Of a DNA stretch of 64,000 bases, positions 39,801-54,800 are shown piece by piece. Within the stretch, counting starts at the first letter, position 1. Every line of letters begins with the position of its first letter. This stretch comes from Trichopria drosophilae (Eukaryota; Arthropoda; Insecta; Hymenoptera; Diapriidae), in the NCBI GenBank assembly GCA_030407085.1, contig CM059584.1, positions 122,736,501-122,800,500 of the forward strand, in the 5' to 3' direction. A program made the position numbers and the translations under genes. The notes below the pieces were generated by a model. The model had not been told where the DNA came from. It ran no database searches and saw nothing but the letters and a program-made list of their open reading frames with translations.

Positions 39801-42800
39801 AATTTGAATTCCATCAATATGGACGCACCAGCAACTCAACCTTCATTCTTCTATGGAATTAATTTTCTGTAAGAAAGCTGCAACAATTATAAATAATGTG
39901 TTAGTGTTTCGGTTTCATCCCTAAATATCACAGGACAAAATATCATTAGACAAAATATTATTTGTATATAATATTATTTTGACAAAATATTACAATAAAA
40001 ATACTCTAAAAATACTTAGATCTGAAATGAACGTAGAAATAAGTGGATATCAGGCAAATTCCAATCGAAGTATGGAATTGTTATGATTCTGTTGTTAAAG
40101 GTACTCCTAGAACAAATAATCTCATGGAAGGTTGGCATAATGCTTTCCGTCAACGTGTAGGAAGGCATCATGAACAATTAGGACGATTTATCAATGTTCT
40201 TAAGGTGGAACAGTCTTCAACAGGGATCATTTTGGAGCAACTGATTTCGTCCTGTAATATTTAGGGATAGAATCAGTATTTCAAAATAGTACCTATCATT
40301 ATAATGTTATCTGGAATGAGAACACCTCCAGCTACATCATCACGTCATTAGGGTTAAATTTATCTCGAAGACAGGGATGTCTTTTTGTACAAAACGCAAG
40401 ATTTTCCAATAAGCGAACAATGCCTATTTGAAATCAAAAAACCGTTTTGTGCTTTGATTGTGATACAACGGATCACCGGATTCTGCGAAACATATGAACA
40501 AATTACCTGAAGGTGTGTTGTCTAAATGCTGCTCATCCCAATAACAGCCTTTTTCGACTGCATCACGTCCAACTTCTTTTTAACCGCCGTTATCGGATGA
40601 GATCTTTTCTACACTTGATGCTAATATTGGTGAAAAAAATTGATGAAAAAATTACAAGAAATGCAGAATCCTGTTAAGCTCTTTATGGATGATACCGAAA
40701 ACATTGTACAGGTCAGTTCTAATCTGTTATCCTGAAGGTCGAAGAATTAGAAAAGCAGAATGCCAACCTTATGGAACATGTCAATGCTTCCGAGTTTAAA
40801 TTTCTTCCATGAATTCCGGTGGTCATCTTATTTTATTTGATCTTAACTGGGAACCCATAGGGCAAGAGTTATATAGAAGTAAACTTGGTAAGAGGAATTT
40901 AATTATATACAAATTTCCAGAAAGAAATATTAGTGAATTGAATGCATCAAGTGAATCAGATCGCATTTCTATTACAAATTTGTTGTCGGTATCGGTATCA
41001 TCTCATTCTTTTGCTAACATTAAAGAATTTAACTGATCTCCACTACTATTTCACTGCCATGAACAATGAAACTTATATTAATTCAAAGGGCTTACCTGAA
41101 ATGGTTAAAAAGGCTTATATTTCGAAGAGAATTGTAACATTAATTTCAACGGTCAATTTCACAATGTGAAACTCGTCTCCGATCGCACAAAGATAGAACG
41201 TCGCAGGAGTAGATGAAGCTCCTAGCCAATTTGCAGGAAAGTAAATACACAGGCGAAATGGATTTTAGAATAATTTATTAAAGCAATGTCCCCGCGATCG
41301 TCTCACGTCAACTAAGGGCACCAACAATCATCAAGAATCACCAATTTTCGGTATTTTATCAAAACATGAACCGGTGGTGTACCAAATCTGATGAAAGGCG
41401 AAGTTTTCTCTAGACGATCTAGTCACTTGGTTCTGCTTGTCTTCATGCTTGAATCGGTTCAGAAAGCACATCTGAAATTTTTTGTCCTAGAAAGCTGATG
41501 GACGTTATCCTCAGAGAGCTTCAGATTACGGGCAATTTTTAGCACGCTTTGCATTGACATCCCATAGAAATCGTATAAAGTGTAGGAAAGTTACTATTCA
41601 TTTTAAGATTTTGACTTGCAGTTTGAAATGTTCATCAATCCTTAGATTTTCGCGTGCCGAACTCTCTCTAGCAGTCGCGTTTGCCAGTCCATCGAATGGG
41701 ATCTTTGTTTAATAAATGCGCTGGGCAATTAGCACCGTCGTAGTAAAGTTTATAACTTTATCAGTTAGTAATATTCAACCAACTACTAAGCATATATTTA
41801 TTCATCGAACCAAAGCATATCAAAACTCGCACAGATTTATGTTATTGCTCGTTAGTTCATGCACTTTATATAATGTATATTCGCTGTTGCATTTCTGTAT
41901 AATAGTAATTCCGTCAATGGCTTCTTGCTTTTGCACTCATTAGAAACTGCAATACTAAATATATAAATAGATAAAAAAAATAAATGGGAATTCGTGCGAA
42001 TTGTCGTCTTTCTTTCGCTCGAGTGTCAAACTTGCAGTCGCCTACAAACACCTATTTTGCTCCCTAGTTGCACAATGTACTATTAAAACTCTGGGTAATT
42101 CCATCGCCGATGTCTATTATTTGCAACTAAAATGAAGCCTCGAGAATGTTTGACAACTTTATTACGACTTTTAAAGGGTTCTGTATTTAGTATTTTATAA
42201 TATCTTACTTGTAAACTTTTGCGCCCGAAAAATTATATAAACTATAAATAGAAAAGTAAATAATTTTTGTTAGTTAACGCATATTACAGTATATTAGAAA
42301 CTGTTTCGAGAAATAGACAGTATGAAATTATATGATATGGATTAAATTACATGAAAAATCATTGAATAATGTCCATTTTTGATACGATATATTTTTGCAC
42401 CCTTGATACGAACATAATTCTTTGATTCAGTAGCAGCGAAAAATGGCCATTTTACGCCTACTGCATAGAAAAACAATGTTTGAATCTCAGGCGGAAAATT
42501 TTCACACTCAGCCAGCTTCACTGTCTCTCAGGTTCTATTGTCGAGGCGTGAAAGTCCATTTTACGCCCTTGAAACAAAAATAACTATATTTCAGTTAACT
42601 ACAAGATCGACGGAACCCCGTAAAGATATTGTTTGTGCAAATTTGCTCTAATTTTTATAAAATATTGATCATTTGTGGACGGAGTATATATAATGAATTA
42701 TATATAAAAACATGATTTCAGTAAATAAACAGTCAATATTTATTTTGTTATAAAAAATCTTGTTTTGAGGAAAAATAAATAAATTCCTTTGAATTACAAT

Positions 42801-45800
42801 TTCTTCGCTTTTGTAATTACGAACGGTCACACTAGACATCTATGTATTTTGAGAAAAAAACAATATCAACGCGCGACGCCATGGAGTCGCCGTAAATATT
42901 CCGTGGTAACACATAATGGGATTTAAAAGTATAATGCTGTCATCGTGATCGATTACGCACTTGCATTTACACTATTGATCGTATGAAAAGAAACGTTTGA
43001 AATTTCTATTGCATAATGCAGCAAATTTTCGTGGCCGAGTAATCGAGAGTCGTACTGAATTGGAACTAGGTATTTTGTAAATACTCTCCAAATCTGTAGC
43101 ATTTATTGCTCTAACGATCACGTTTACCTACTTATCCGGTTAAGAGTCACGTAGATAATGTTCGGAAATTCACTTGGAATACGAAATGCTATAATTTCAC
43201 GGTTTGTCTCATTACAGTTTGTAGCGCATCCCAACGTTCAGCAATTGCTGGCATCGATTTGGTACGAAGGGCTTCCTGGATTCCGGAGGAAAAATATGTT
43301 TCTCCAGGCACTGGAGATTGTACGTATTGGTATTTTGTTTCCTGTCTTCAGCATCGGTTACATCATCGCACCACACAGCTATATCGGACAGACGATGAGA
43401 AAACCTTTTATCAAATTCATTTGCCATTCTGCGTCGTACTTCACGTTCTTGTGTAAGTAATATTGCTATTTTTAGTAGTATAAGCTAAAAATGATTTTTC
43501 TTAGAAAATATTTTTGTACTATTTCTGCAAAATTAAATTGTTCTATTTCCGTAACGTATGCAACTGCACAACCTAACAGTTAAATTCAATTATAAATGTT
43601 TATAATTTAACCTTTATTGACTCAATGTGTCCGTTTTTGTCTGTCAATTTTAAGTACGGACAACTTTGTTATTTATGCTTCAAATTCGCTTAACATTTCC
43701 AGGCGGGTATTTTGAAGCGTGCTCTTCCAGAATCTACACGAAAGTTTTGAATAATCCACCCCTTCCGACCCTATTTTTCAAATACAAAAAAAAACATGAA
43801 TTTTTAAGGTATTTTTTTTTTAATCGTATTTGCAATGAGAAAGAGCCCTTGGCGATAGCTGAAACTACGAAAACTTGGGCTCAAAATATCAAGATAATAA
43901 AGTTATACGCACAAAAAAATCATTTTTCATCATAGATGGGTTATGCGACCAGACCTTAAATGAAAGAAATATATGATGAATACCTTGGAACTTCCGGTCT
44001 TCATCCCATAAAACTCTCAATAATGGGTAGACATTATTTTATAACTTTGTCATAAGCATTGTCTTTAGAATGTGAGAGTATATAAGCTGCTCCAACTTCT
44101 TTATAGAACTAAAACACTCGAACAGAACTAATTTTTATGGCGAGATTAATTAAGATTATGTCAAATAAGTTTATGTCAGCTTTGTGGTGCTCTTTTTTAG
44201 TGTTTTTCTATTAACGGAACATATACTTCCATTAAATTAACAGAGAAAATAACAAGAATTAGTGATATACTTTCTAGTGTCGTTTAGCTCTATCCACGTA
44301 GCAGTTACTCTACCAGGACATATATTTGTAGGAGTATATCACTTTCTCGCCTAGTAACTATAATGCTATTATAAAAAATGGGTACTACCTTTGTTGGAGA
44401 CACTGCAAACAGTCTATATTGAAAAAACCTGCTGATGTGTCGAATTTTACTATTTTTATAAAAATTAATGATTGATAGTTAGATTAATCGAAATGTGAAG
44501 TTAAATCATAACAATTTGTTCCCCTTAGGGAAACTAACTGCTTTAATTAATTCCATTAAATTAATTCGTAGTTCTATTAATTTCTTCAGAATAGTTACTG
44601 CTGCTAATGAAATAAGTTAATATATTGGACTACTCGGAATACTAAAAAGTTGTCAATTTTACTAAGAACATTTTCCAATGTAATTGTCCTCGTTTTCGAT
44701 ACATTTTTTTCAGAAACATTCAAGCTTTATGCTTTTATGACTGAAAAAAAGATAATATAATACAGGAATTACCTTGCCACATATTGCTAATTAATGCACT
44801 ATAGCATAAAAATGAAGTAATTTCCACGAATTACATTAACCGCAAAGGAATGCATGAAAAAATATCCGGAATGATACCAAATAGAAATACGAGGTCGTAC
44901 CGTTCGTGCGTATCCTTTTCATATTTATATATTATAAAAAAGTTTTCATGTGTAATAAATCACACGCGGTGCATTCATGCTTAAATTTTGAAACTAAACA
45001 TCACGTACCGAGTGGTGGATGACATGCAAGCAAATATTTACATATTTTTCAAGTACTGTAGATGGTTTCGCACCTGACTAGAATATTATGCTAAAAATTC
45101 CTTGGAGTTTGAATACTTTCATTCCTTCCACTATATTTTCTAAGGCATTTACTGCATTGTACATTTGATCTATATGAAAATTCATTAAAGTACTCGATAA
45201 TAAAGTATGCAGTAAAAATATATTAGTTTAAAAATAATGGCAATATTCATTAATATTTTACACTGTGATAATTTTTTTTTTATTTTACTATACTAATTTC
45301 CTAGTACGACATACAATATTATTAATCAAATAGTGTAGTATGTAAAATTGACGCCAAAATACTAATGCAATGAGTCTTCGTAACAATTGTTAAAAACTCA
45401 AGTTTTAACATAAAGATTCTTTTCTTGACGTATAGTTTCCTGCTTTACCACATTAACCGCCAAATAGACTGGAATTTTTTTCGTATGAAATAAAGAAGTA
45501 TCTGCAAATGAAATAAATGTGTTTTTATGCTCATAATTAAATACTAAATATTTTATGGAATCTTCCACAAACAAATTACGATGTTTTAAATGATGTGTCT
45601 AGCAAATTTTTTCTGATAGAAACTTGTCAGCATGACGATGAGGAAAATTCAGAATTTCTAGAAGAGCTACTGAAAGCTCTTTCAAAATGTTCTGCTTAAT
45701 TTTCTATTTAATCTGTGTTGCACATGGATTTGGTCTACCTTGCGCCACCATATTGGCGCTGCTTAGGCGAGCGAGTCTTGGTGTTATCATGTGCTGGTAA

Positions 45801-48800
45801 ATCTAGAGCATTTTGCTTTGGCCCGAGATCCAACTGTTTCCTAGTTTCGTTTCAGTGGAACTTCTTATCCACAGTTACTTTAGCGCATTTAGTTTGACTG
45901 ACATATGGAATTTGCTTACCACTTATTCGCAAGTGGTAAGTCAAGAAACATATGGATACTGAAAATTTTAAAAACCAACGAATATTTTAGGTCTCACACA
46001 TTGGATTCGCCAACTTGAATTTAACAAAACTAATACCATGTTCATAATCAGTGACCCCAAAAACGCTCGGGTAATAAGTTCTGTTCTGACCGAATTCCAT
46101 TTGTGTCTAATTTAGTGCAATTTTGAAAAAAAAAAATATTTCGTCGTAACGACCGCTATTTGATTAAGAAGATAACAATATAAAAAATAGAGTATGACAG
46201 ATCCATTTAGTCAATGCTTCGGAAGCACGTTAATGATACATTTTTGTTAGGAATTTTACGAGATGCGAAAGAGCGACCTTCAAATAATAAAAATCCATAT
46301 ACTCGTAACTCGCGATTTTATTCCCGTTTGTTTCCTAAACTCGACGTAAAACTCCTGGACATTTGGTGGTTAATGCGTTATTGATAAATGAGATACCGAA
46401 TTACGATATTTTATTTTAATGTACATAACAAAACGAAGATATATCATATCTGAAAGATACATCAGCCAGATATGCGACCAGTGAGATAGCAACTAATTTC
46501 GTTGCTAAATCAAAGTGACCAAAAACCGAATTTGCATGCGGTTATACTGGCTATTAGTGTAATGGCGGTCATTATCGATTGTCTGTTGTTGCTAAGAAAT
46601 AACGGCTGCAACTGAGAAATTATGTGCCTAAATAACATTGTAAATGCTTTTCCTGGAATCGACAGCTAACGGGAATAGCTATTGTAGTAAGGAGATATGT
46701 ATGCGTTTTGAACCTAACCGAACAAAGTTTATTTTCACAAATTTCTTTAAAACATATACTAATTATATGCCATACAATATCATAAGAAATATTGCATCCC
46801 ACATTTGAAGAGATATATTAAACATTCAGCTGCTCTATTCCATGTAATTATTCATAAAAAAGTTCCATGATTGAAAATAATTAAATGATATTCTAAAATG
46901 TCGTACATTGGTTGAATTATGTAGTTCTGAGGATCAGAATATAGTCGAGATAACTGTGCTATATATACCTGAGTGTTATACTTTTCACGATTGGGAATTA
47001 ATTTGACTTTGTTAGTCACAAATATATTGTTCTATCAGTATCGAAATAAAGAAATAATATTTAATTCTTCCATCAAATATCGCAAATAATTAATTTAAAT
47101 ATTTCGTCAAAATTTTGATTTCAGGTTTCGAATATGCTCCGAACATTATTCGGGCAGCGTGCGAATAAATTAAAAACAAATTCATCTTTAGATATAGCAA
47201 CAGATCTCCGTTGTGTCATTGATTAAATTCTGCCTGCCGAAATGTTTGTATTGACCGCGAGGAGCATTGTCAAATATGGACTTATGATAGAAGTTTATTT
47301 ATTTCTGGTATTATGAATCCTGACGGCGAAGTTAAAGAAAAGAAAGAGAAGTCATTGCCCAGTGAACGGATATTGATTAATGATGTATTCATGATATCAA
47401 TTTTTATAATCCCTTGGAATCCATGTCGTATGTTTAAGGCAGTTCAATCCCCACAGACGAATGATTTTCAAATTCTGAATCCATGCGTATGAGATCATAT
47501 CAAAAAATGATGTCACCACAAATAAATCAATCATGAATATTTCTGCAAATATAAAATAATAGATTCGATATAACATTATGAATCCACATGTAACCAGAAA
47601 CAATGTGACCAAAAATGAAACCTTTCTGAATTCTTACAAATACTATACAAATGGATGTGTGAAAATATTAAAGGGGTACCCATAAACCTCATAAAGTACA
47701 CGATTGTCGACGACGGTAAATGGGGAGGAGAGTAATCGTCAACGAGGATGAAAAGTTAGAAAAGAAAAGTTTGAAGAGAAAAAGTTAAACCTTCTGGTTG
47801 AGAAAACAATATAGGGCGAAAAAGAACTAGCAATAGAACTAAAATAGTCACAACAAAGCCAAATCCAGCTAAACAACTAAAGGTTCCTTCGATCATATCA
47901 TACACTTTCTATAACTATAATTTTTCCGAAAAACGACAAAAAATCATAAAGCAGTTAAGAAAAATTGCAAAACAATTAAACAATTAATCTGTATCTATAC
48001 AAATTTTGATTAAAGTAACTTTTCCATTATTAATTCATGTGAAAAAAATAACATGCTTGTCTCGAGCATCCTTTGAAATTTCATGTGTTCACTTTGTCAT
48101 ATTTTGACGTTTCTTTATTCAATGTGAACTTTGTGCAGCGATATTTCGAAATATAGTAAGCTCAATAGATTTATCATCATACAATTTCTAATATTGTTCC
48201 GAATCCTATATTATTTTCATGAAATGTTAGAGACAAGCTTTTATTCTAAGAAAATTATTTTTAACGACGAGTTGAGTATAGGCAGTACGTGTTACAGTTA
48301 TATACTTGAAGAATGAACCTGCCAAAATTTGATATTGATTGGCTACCTTTCGTTTGAGTATACAGAACAATTAATCATTTCACAAAGTTTCGAAGAAATC
48401 TAGAGAGAATAAATTTTGGCAGTAACGTCCGTGATATCCAAAATTTTAGTAATAAGTGCTTGTAATAGTATTGTGCACTACATACTTCATTTTTTATATT
48501 GATTTTTTATATAGCTATGTATAGTTATACATCAGTATTTATTAAATGAAAAACTAATCCGAAAATAATGATACTTCTTATTTAACTAACTTAACCTTAA
48601 AAATAAAAAATATCTTATAAATTTATATCTACAAACATTTCCGTTATGATAATTGTTTAGATAAACTTTGATTTTTTTATTTCTTTGCCTACAAATTGGC
48701 GATTTCCATTCCCTCATTATTAATTAATATTCTCCAATTCTGGTATTTAATTAATTCCCACTGTCTCTTCCACTCAATCCTTCCTGGCGTAGTAAAACGG

Positions 48801-51800
48801 TGGTGCTGTCGATAAACCTCCTTACAAAGTCCTTCCTGCGCGAGCGATTTCCACTCTCTTTCGCTCGTCTCGTTTTTCCCTATTTCTCTGAAACTACCAA
48901 ATCAAAGCCGACCAATCTCGAATAACGTCGACTGCCTTTACAAGAGGGAATCTTTTTCTACGACCGGTACGAACGAGCGATTTGTCACGAGATTGCAGCT
49001 GAAGGATTTTTCGGATTGCGGAACTTTGGAATTTTAAAAATGTTTCGAGTAAGGGGCTTTCCTCTTCCTTTTTATTAAACATTGACGAAGTTGATTCAGC
49101 GGGAATACGGTTTCCAAAGGGGTGGAAATACGCTTCTAAAAAGTTGTGAGAAAAAGTAAACTTTCGTGGTCATTATGTCTATCGTATGCAGACAAGTCGA
49201 AATAATTTAATGATTCTAATTTGTCCATGCTCTATCAAGGACGATAAGGATATGGGTTGGGAGACTGGCTGGACGTGCATATTACAATTCGTTTCCGATT
49301 CCTTCATTCTCGCCCGCGATATACACGATATTTTTTGTCAAATCTGTACATAAAAACTGCACCTTTATGTTGCCCGTTAAGTACAAGAATCTTGAAAAAT
49401 GTGGAGCGAGCGCAAAAGAGTGAAAAACGCACTGTATAACAGGCGCGAAACCGCGAAAAGCGCCCGCCGGACCCTTGCTATCTCGATTTTTATTTCACGC
49501 TAAGACTTTTTCAAAATCGATACCAGGTTCTTACCTTCCTTCTGCGATAACATGTATTTTTTACCGACCTAAATTTCAAAAAAGGAAAATTCCTCGCAAG
49601 AACCTTTAATATTGCCGTATTTAGATAGATCCCTTTTTGATGCCGTATTATGAGATTTTATTGCTATCCGCGGGAGAAGCTTGTAATCGCAATTCTATGG
49701 TTGTCAACAACAGAATGGGTAGTTCTGCCTTTCGGTATTCTTCTAAGGTAAAATATATCTAAAATAAAATGCTTACTAACTTAAATTGGAAAGTTGTTTT
49801 ACAGTTTTGATATTGTAGTTTTCCACATGAAACACAAAAAAAATAAGTTAGAACAGTTGAAATTTGAAGGGCAGATCTAAATTTTCTGAATGAATGATAC
49901 ACCAGTATCAAAATATAGAAAAGTAAACAGAATTGCAATTTTTTCAGACAATTATTCAATTGTTTTTTTAACTTTTATGAAAAATTGGGTCGATCACGAA
50001 AATTAATGGCTTCGCCAGCTACGATTTTTTACCATGAATCTCCGTAGGAAATAATGTGGCTTAGATTATTTCTCAAGCCCTCGGTTCTTTTCAGAAAGAG
50101 TCTTTTCTCAGGTGAATGATGGAGCTGAAGAGACTCATTGAACCATAAACCGGACGTGTACTGGCAAGATTCCAGTGGACATGGATTAAATTGACACTTT
50201 AGACTTGTAAAATCTTTGTCATGTTCACTTAAAATCGTTTGCGATGAGATTCTCCAGGAATTCGTAGATGATATCAACTGGTTGCGGTAACGAATAAATC
50301 GGTTGGTTAACCATTTGCTTACTCCTTTCAATTCTAGTTGATACATTGCTTGCGACAGTGATTAATAATAATTACAGTAATGCTGACACATTTACTTGTG
50401 TTCAATGAGTAAATTAATGAAATAATTGAATATCATCAATTCTATCCGGTTTAGTGATTATTGTACAGTTGCATATGTTATGATAGAACGATACATTGTT
50501 TGCTGACCTCCATCGACCTCCCGTAAAACAGCAATCTTCTGCTACCCATGCGATATGATGGAATATTTATCACTAATATAAGGCATTAAATAATTATGAA
50601 GTATTATACATAACTATAAGTTCTCGCTTGTTTATAGAAAAAAGTAATATATTACGTATTTTACAGTTATGCTAATACTAGCTAGTCAACGAATCGAAAC
50701 CGTTTTGTACCACTGGACTGGCGTGACCGATGATTCCCAGTACTCGGAATACGATCACGAACCAACCAAACGAGGAGCCGCACCTTCAATTGTTGAATGG
50801 TATATCACTTTATTATTAAATCTATTTATGCACAAAACGTCCGATATGTATATTAACTATTAACAACTAATTTATCACTGGACCTAATACCACAAACTGT
50901 CGAATTCATCAAGTTATGTGTCATATCTCCGAAAAAATCTGAATGACATCTTTTAATCGAGATAAATTCAGCTATGAATTGGTGTATTCAGTTTTTCATC
51001 CGACATTGTTTTCTTTCTATTGTTTTAATAACAAAACGTTGATTTCTAAACTATTCTATTCCGATTTTGGTGTCTGGCTGAAGGTGTAAATAGCACGGGC
51101 TTTTGTCAATTTTTTCCAAAAATTCAGTATACCCTTCCATTGTATCGCCCTCCCATAATGTCGCTCTCTAGCAATCCTCTGATTGTGTCGCAGTAAGCTC
51201 CCCACCACTTGACCGGTCTCATATCAACAGATCGACCACGAGAGGGGTATAGAGCGTAAGGAATGGGGAGAGCGGGGGTGCGACAAAGATGGAGGATTTG
51301 TTTTCCCTTCGGTCCTGAGACGGTGACAATATGAGAGCCTACTGTACTACAAATACTACAAATACTACAAAGACTTTTAAATTCTTTTTGGAAAAGGTCG
51401 TTTCGATTTTTTCTTTCAAAGCTATGACTTTTAGAAAACTTTCAATTTTCCTCATTATGAATTCTGCGAAAAAGGCAAAAGATTCATAAAGATGCAGTTT
51501 TTTCATCTTTCGCAAATCTCAAAGATATATTTATTATACGCAAAAATTGATTAAACCTTCAGTCAGATTAGAAAACCAGGCGGTAACGCACTGGACTACG
51601 AAGTCGTAGGTCGTGAGTTCGATCCCCGTCCGGTGAACAATTTTTCTATTTCGTGTAGGTTTCTGCAGTCCTACATTTCATACACAAGTGTGAAGTATGG
51701 CGAATCTCTTAAGACAGTCTGCAGCTCTCGCAAATATTACAATTCTACACAAAAAAACTGAGTAAAAGGACGATTCGACCCGTTAAATAATAATAAAAAA

Positions 51801-54800
51801 AAAAAGAAATTCTTACATAAAACCGAATTTATCAATAGAATACTTTCTTTCACTTATTTAAAAGATATTCTCTCAATTTTTTTCAAAACCGTCGAAGGAT
51901 TTCGAGATATGAAACATAAGTGTGTATCAAACACTAACCTGCAATATAATTATTTCGTATTATGGCCAATTCAGATACTTATTCCCATTCTATTAGGTAA
52001 TATCTGCTCGTAAAGAAAATAAATGAGCATGTAGATTGCACAGTTATTATGTCAAACGTATTCACTTATTTTGTTCGCCATGTTGGATCTGTTATTTTCA
52101 TATAAAAAAGTAACGGTTTTGTAATCAGCGACTGTGAAAATCTTATAACACTGGATTTGGTAAATTTTTATTGCATTTTTTGTTGTCCGTCATATTGGAT
52201 CCCCTGTTTCGAAATTTCAAAATCTGATACTCTAATACTCTAAGACTGTGAAATCGGCTTAATACTAATGTTAATAAATGCCTATAGAAAAATTTGACGC
52301 TGAAAGGGTTAAGAATGTATTATATGTATAAGTCAACGTTCAATTAAAAATTCAAACGTCATAGAAAAAAAAACACTGACGAAATTAACAAAAAAACATG
52401 TATGTACTTTGTGAAGGAAAGGTCGTTCAGTAACTAGCTTACTGAATTAACGATTTCATCAATTAGTGAAATCAGTGTCTCTATATATCCTTATGCAAAT
52501 TCTAAATTGAAAGTTAGTTACATTGATTAAAACGGTGTAATATTATTCTCGTAGGTTCATCCTAGCTTGGGTTTCCGGATTGATTTGGTCCGAGGTGAAA
52601 CAGTTGTGGGACGTGGGCCTTGAGGAATACGTGAACGACATGTGGAATGTAATAGATTTCGTAACGAACTCGTTGTACGTGGCCACCGTGGCTTTGCGGG
52701 TGGTTGCATACTACAGGGTGTTGAAAGAACATGAAAACCAAGAAGTTGTTATTAACCTTCAACGAGAACAATGGGATACGTGGGATCCTATGCTCATCTC
52801 GGAAGGACTATTTTCGGCAGCTAATATATTTAGGTAATGATTCTTCCGTAAGTTGTTACCATGCAATAATATATTTCATGATAATTTGATCTATGTTCAT
52901 TTATGTATGAACTGTTTGGGTGCAATCCTGCCAGGGCCCAACACATAAAGGATCAAGAGAAATATAAATTGGAAAATATTGAGTATTATTTGTAAAGGTT
53001 TCATGTTTTAAATATGCTATCAAAAATTTAACTTTGTTTTACGAAAGACGCGTTAATTTGAAACCTTCAAGTCCTTAAATTTATTGGCGTCATTACTGAT
53101 GTATACACTCTAAATGTCTTAAGGTGAACTTTGAGCCAAGATCGACTTTATCTAAAGTGAAGCGGTTGTTTTCACTTTAATGCAGTGAAATTACTCTTCT
53201 TAATGGGAAAAAGAAAATGTTCACCTTAAAGAAGTGAAAAATCCCTGAAAAATCCCTAGAGGCACATAGTGGCATGCAACAACACAGCAAACAGTTGTTT
53301 CCTTGTTGCAATCGCGTTTAGTTACAGAATAAAAAAAAAGATAACAGAATATTAAAAAACAAATCATTATTATTAAAACATGTGTTAAGTGCAGTGATCA
53401 TTACTATTTCCCTTTGGCAGATTCTCTCAAACAATAAGTTTGAGGTTATCTGTCAAACTGAGATACAATTCCCTCTTTCCCATTAATTCTTGTCTAAATA
53501 TATAAATACAAGCACATAATCTATTTATTTTGCGTTTTGTTAGAATATTCAATGCAAAAGAAATAGATAGTGTCACATCCTTCACAAGCATTTAACTACA
53601 GATCGGGTCCGACAAGCCTACTATTATCGGTTAAAATTGTTGGTCTCTGTGCTAAGAACAAAAGCATAATTCTTGTCTTAAATTAGTCTATAATCATATA
53701 TCTTTATTCATTCTCCTCCTGCAAACTAAGAACGGGTTTAAAATTCACATTATCTTATTTAAAGTTTTTGAACAGGGTAACTTCAACCAATCGGTAAGAA
53801 ATAAATTTTCCTTAGTTTGTGAGAGGAAAATGAATAAAGAAATATGGTTATAGACTAATTTAAGACAAGAATTATATTTTTGGTCTTAGCACATAATCCA
53901 ACAATTTTTAACGATAATAGTAGGCTTCAATAAGTCGAGCTGAAAATGGATGTCAGTTTGACAGCTAACCTGAAACAAGTTTGAGTTAATCTGTCCAACA
54001 GAAATAGATGTAATAAAAGCTTTCATTCACACTTTACGGATGTTGTATTTGAAAATTTTGTTCTATGTTTTATCCCAATTCGAAAGATGGATTGAAATAA
54101 TACGAAAAAAGTCGTCGCATTTACCGACCGTCTCATAGATGCGAAACTCGACACTCATTGACTCATCTTCTCTCCTTTTTCACGTCGAGCAATAGACAAA
54201 GCAAAATTAACCTTAAACGAGTGATGCTGCCTCCGCTCTACTAAAGAGGGATTTCACTTTAATATGAAGTCAAATTCGACTTTAATAAGGTGGCTCAATT
54301 CTCAATCCTTTAAAGCGAAATTCATTATGTTCAAGTAGTTTTCACCTTAGCAGACTGTAGTCTAAAATATACGTTACAACTTATTGTTTGAACTGAGTTT
54401 AAACTGAAGTTTTATATTAGAATAATAATTTCATATTTATGACATCTTTATGATGCTACATCAGATTCTTACAATGTTTCAGTGGGTGATATTATTTAAT
54501 AAATTAATTATAAAATATCTGCCATTAAAGGTTATATTTTCTACTTCCCTCAAATATAAGCTCTCGTTAATAGTCACTTGCTGCAAGGTGTAATAATACA
54601 AACACAATGTTTCCAATATTTCAGTGGCATGATTGTATTTATTTATACCTGGGATAGGAATACGATAAACGTGAGAATACATAAAAGTATAACAAGAGCT
54701 ACTCAAAAAGTGTTTATCATAGGTATATCATTAGTTTTTACATTTCAACAATTTCACCGGATTGAATAAAATATTAGGGAATGAACGAAGATTTTTTAAC

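Noticed and set aside
39176..42085. LTR retrotransposon bounded by the repeated ACAAACACCTATTTT words
   Set aside because: The repeated words are only about 40 bp and diverged. No TG..CA ends, primer site, gag or reverse transcriptase are seen.
43259..43456. Second + strand frame within exon 6
   Set aside because: An out-of-frame reading of the pre-S1/S1 exon. The other frame gives the conserved TRPC sequence and joins both neighbouring exons in phase.
51575..51650. A functional tRNA gene
   Set aside because: The B box is good, but the acceptor stem and A box are incomplete, and the sequence continues into a repeat body with a poly-A tail shared with another locus. This is a SINE.
52562..52771. 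Minus-strand ORF of 69 codons
   Set aside because: Lies entirely opposite Trpgamma exon 8 (S2-S3), with no independent coding signal.
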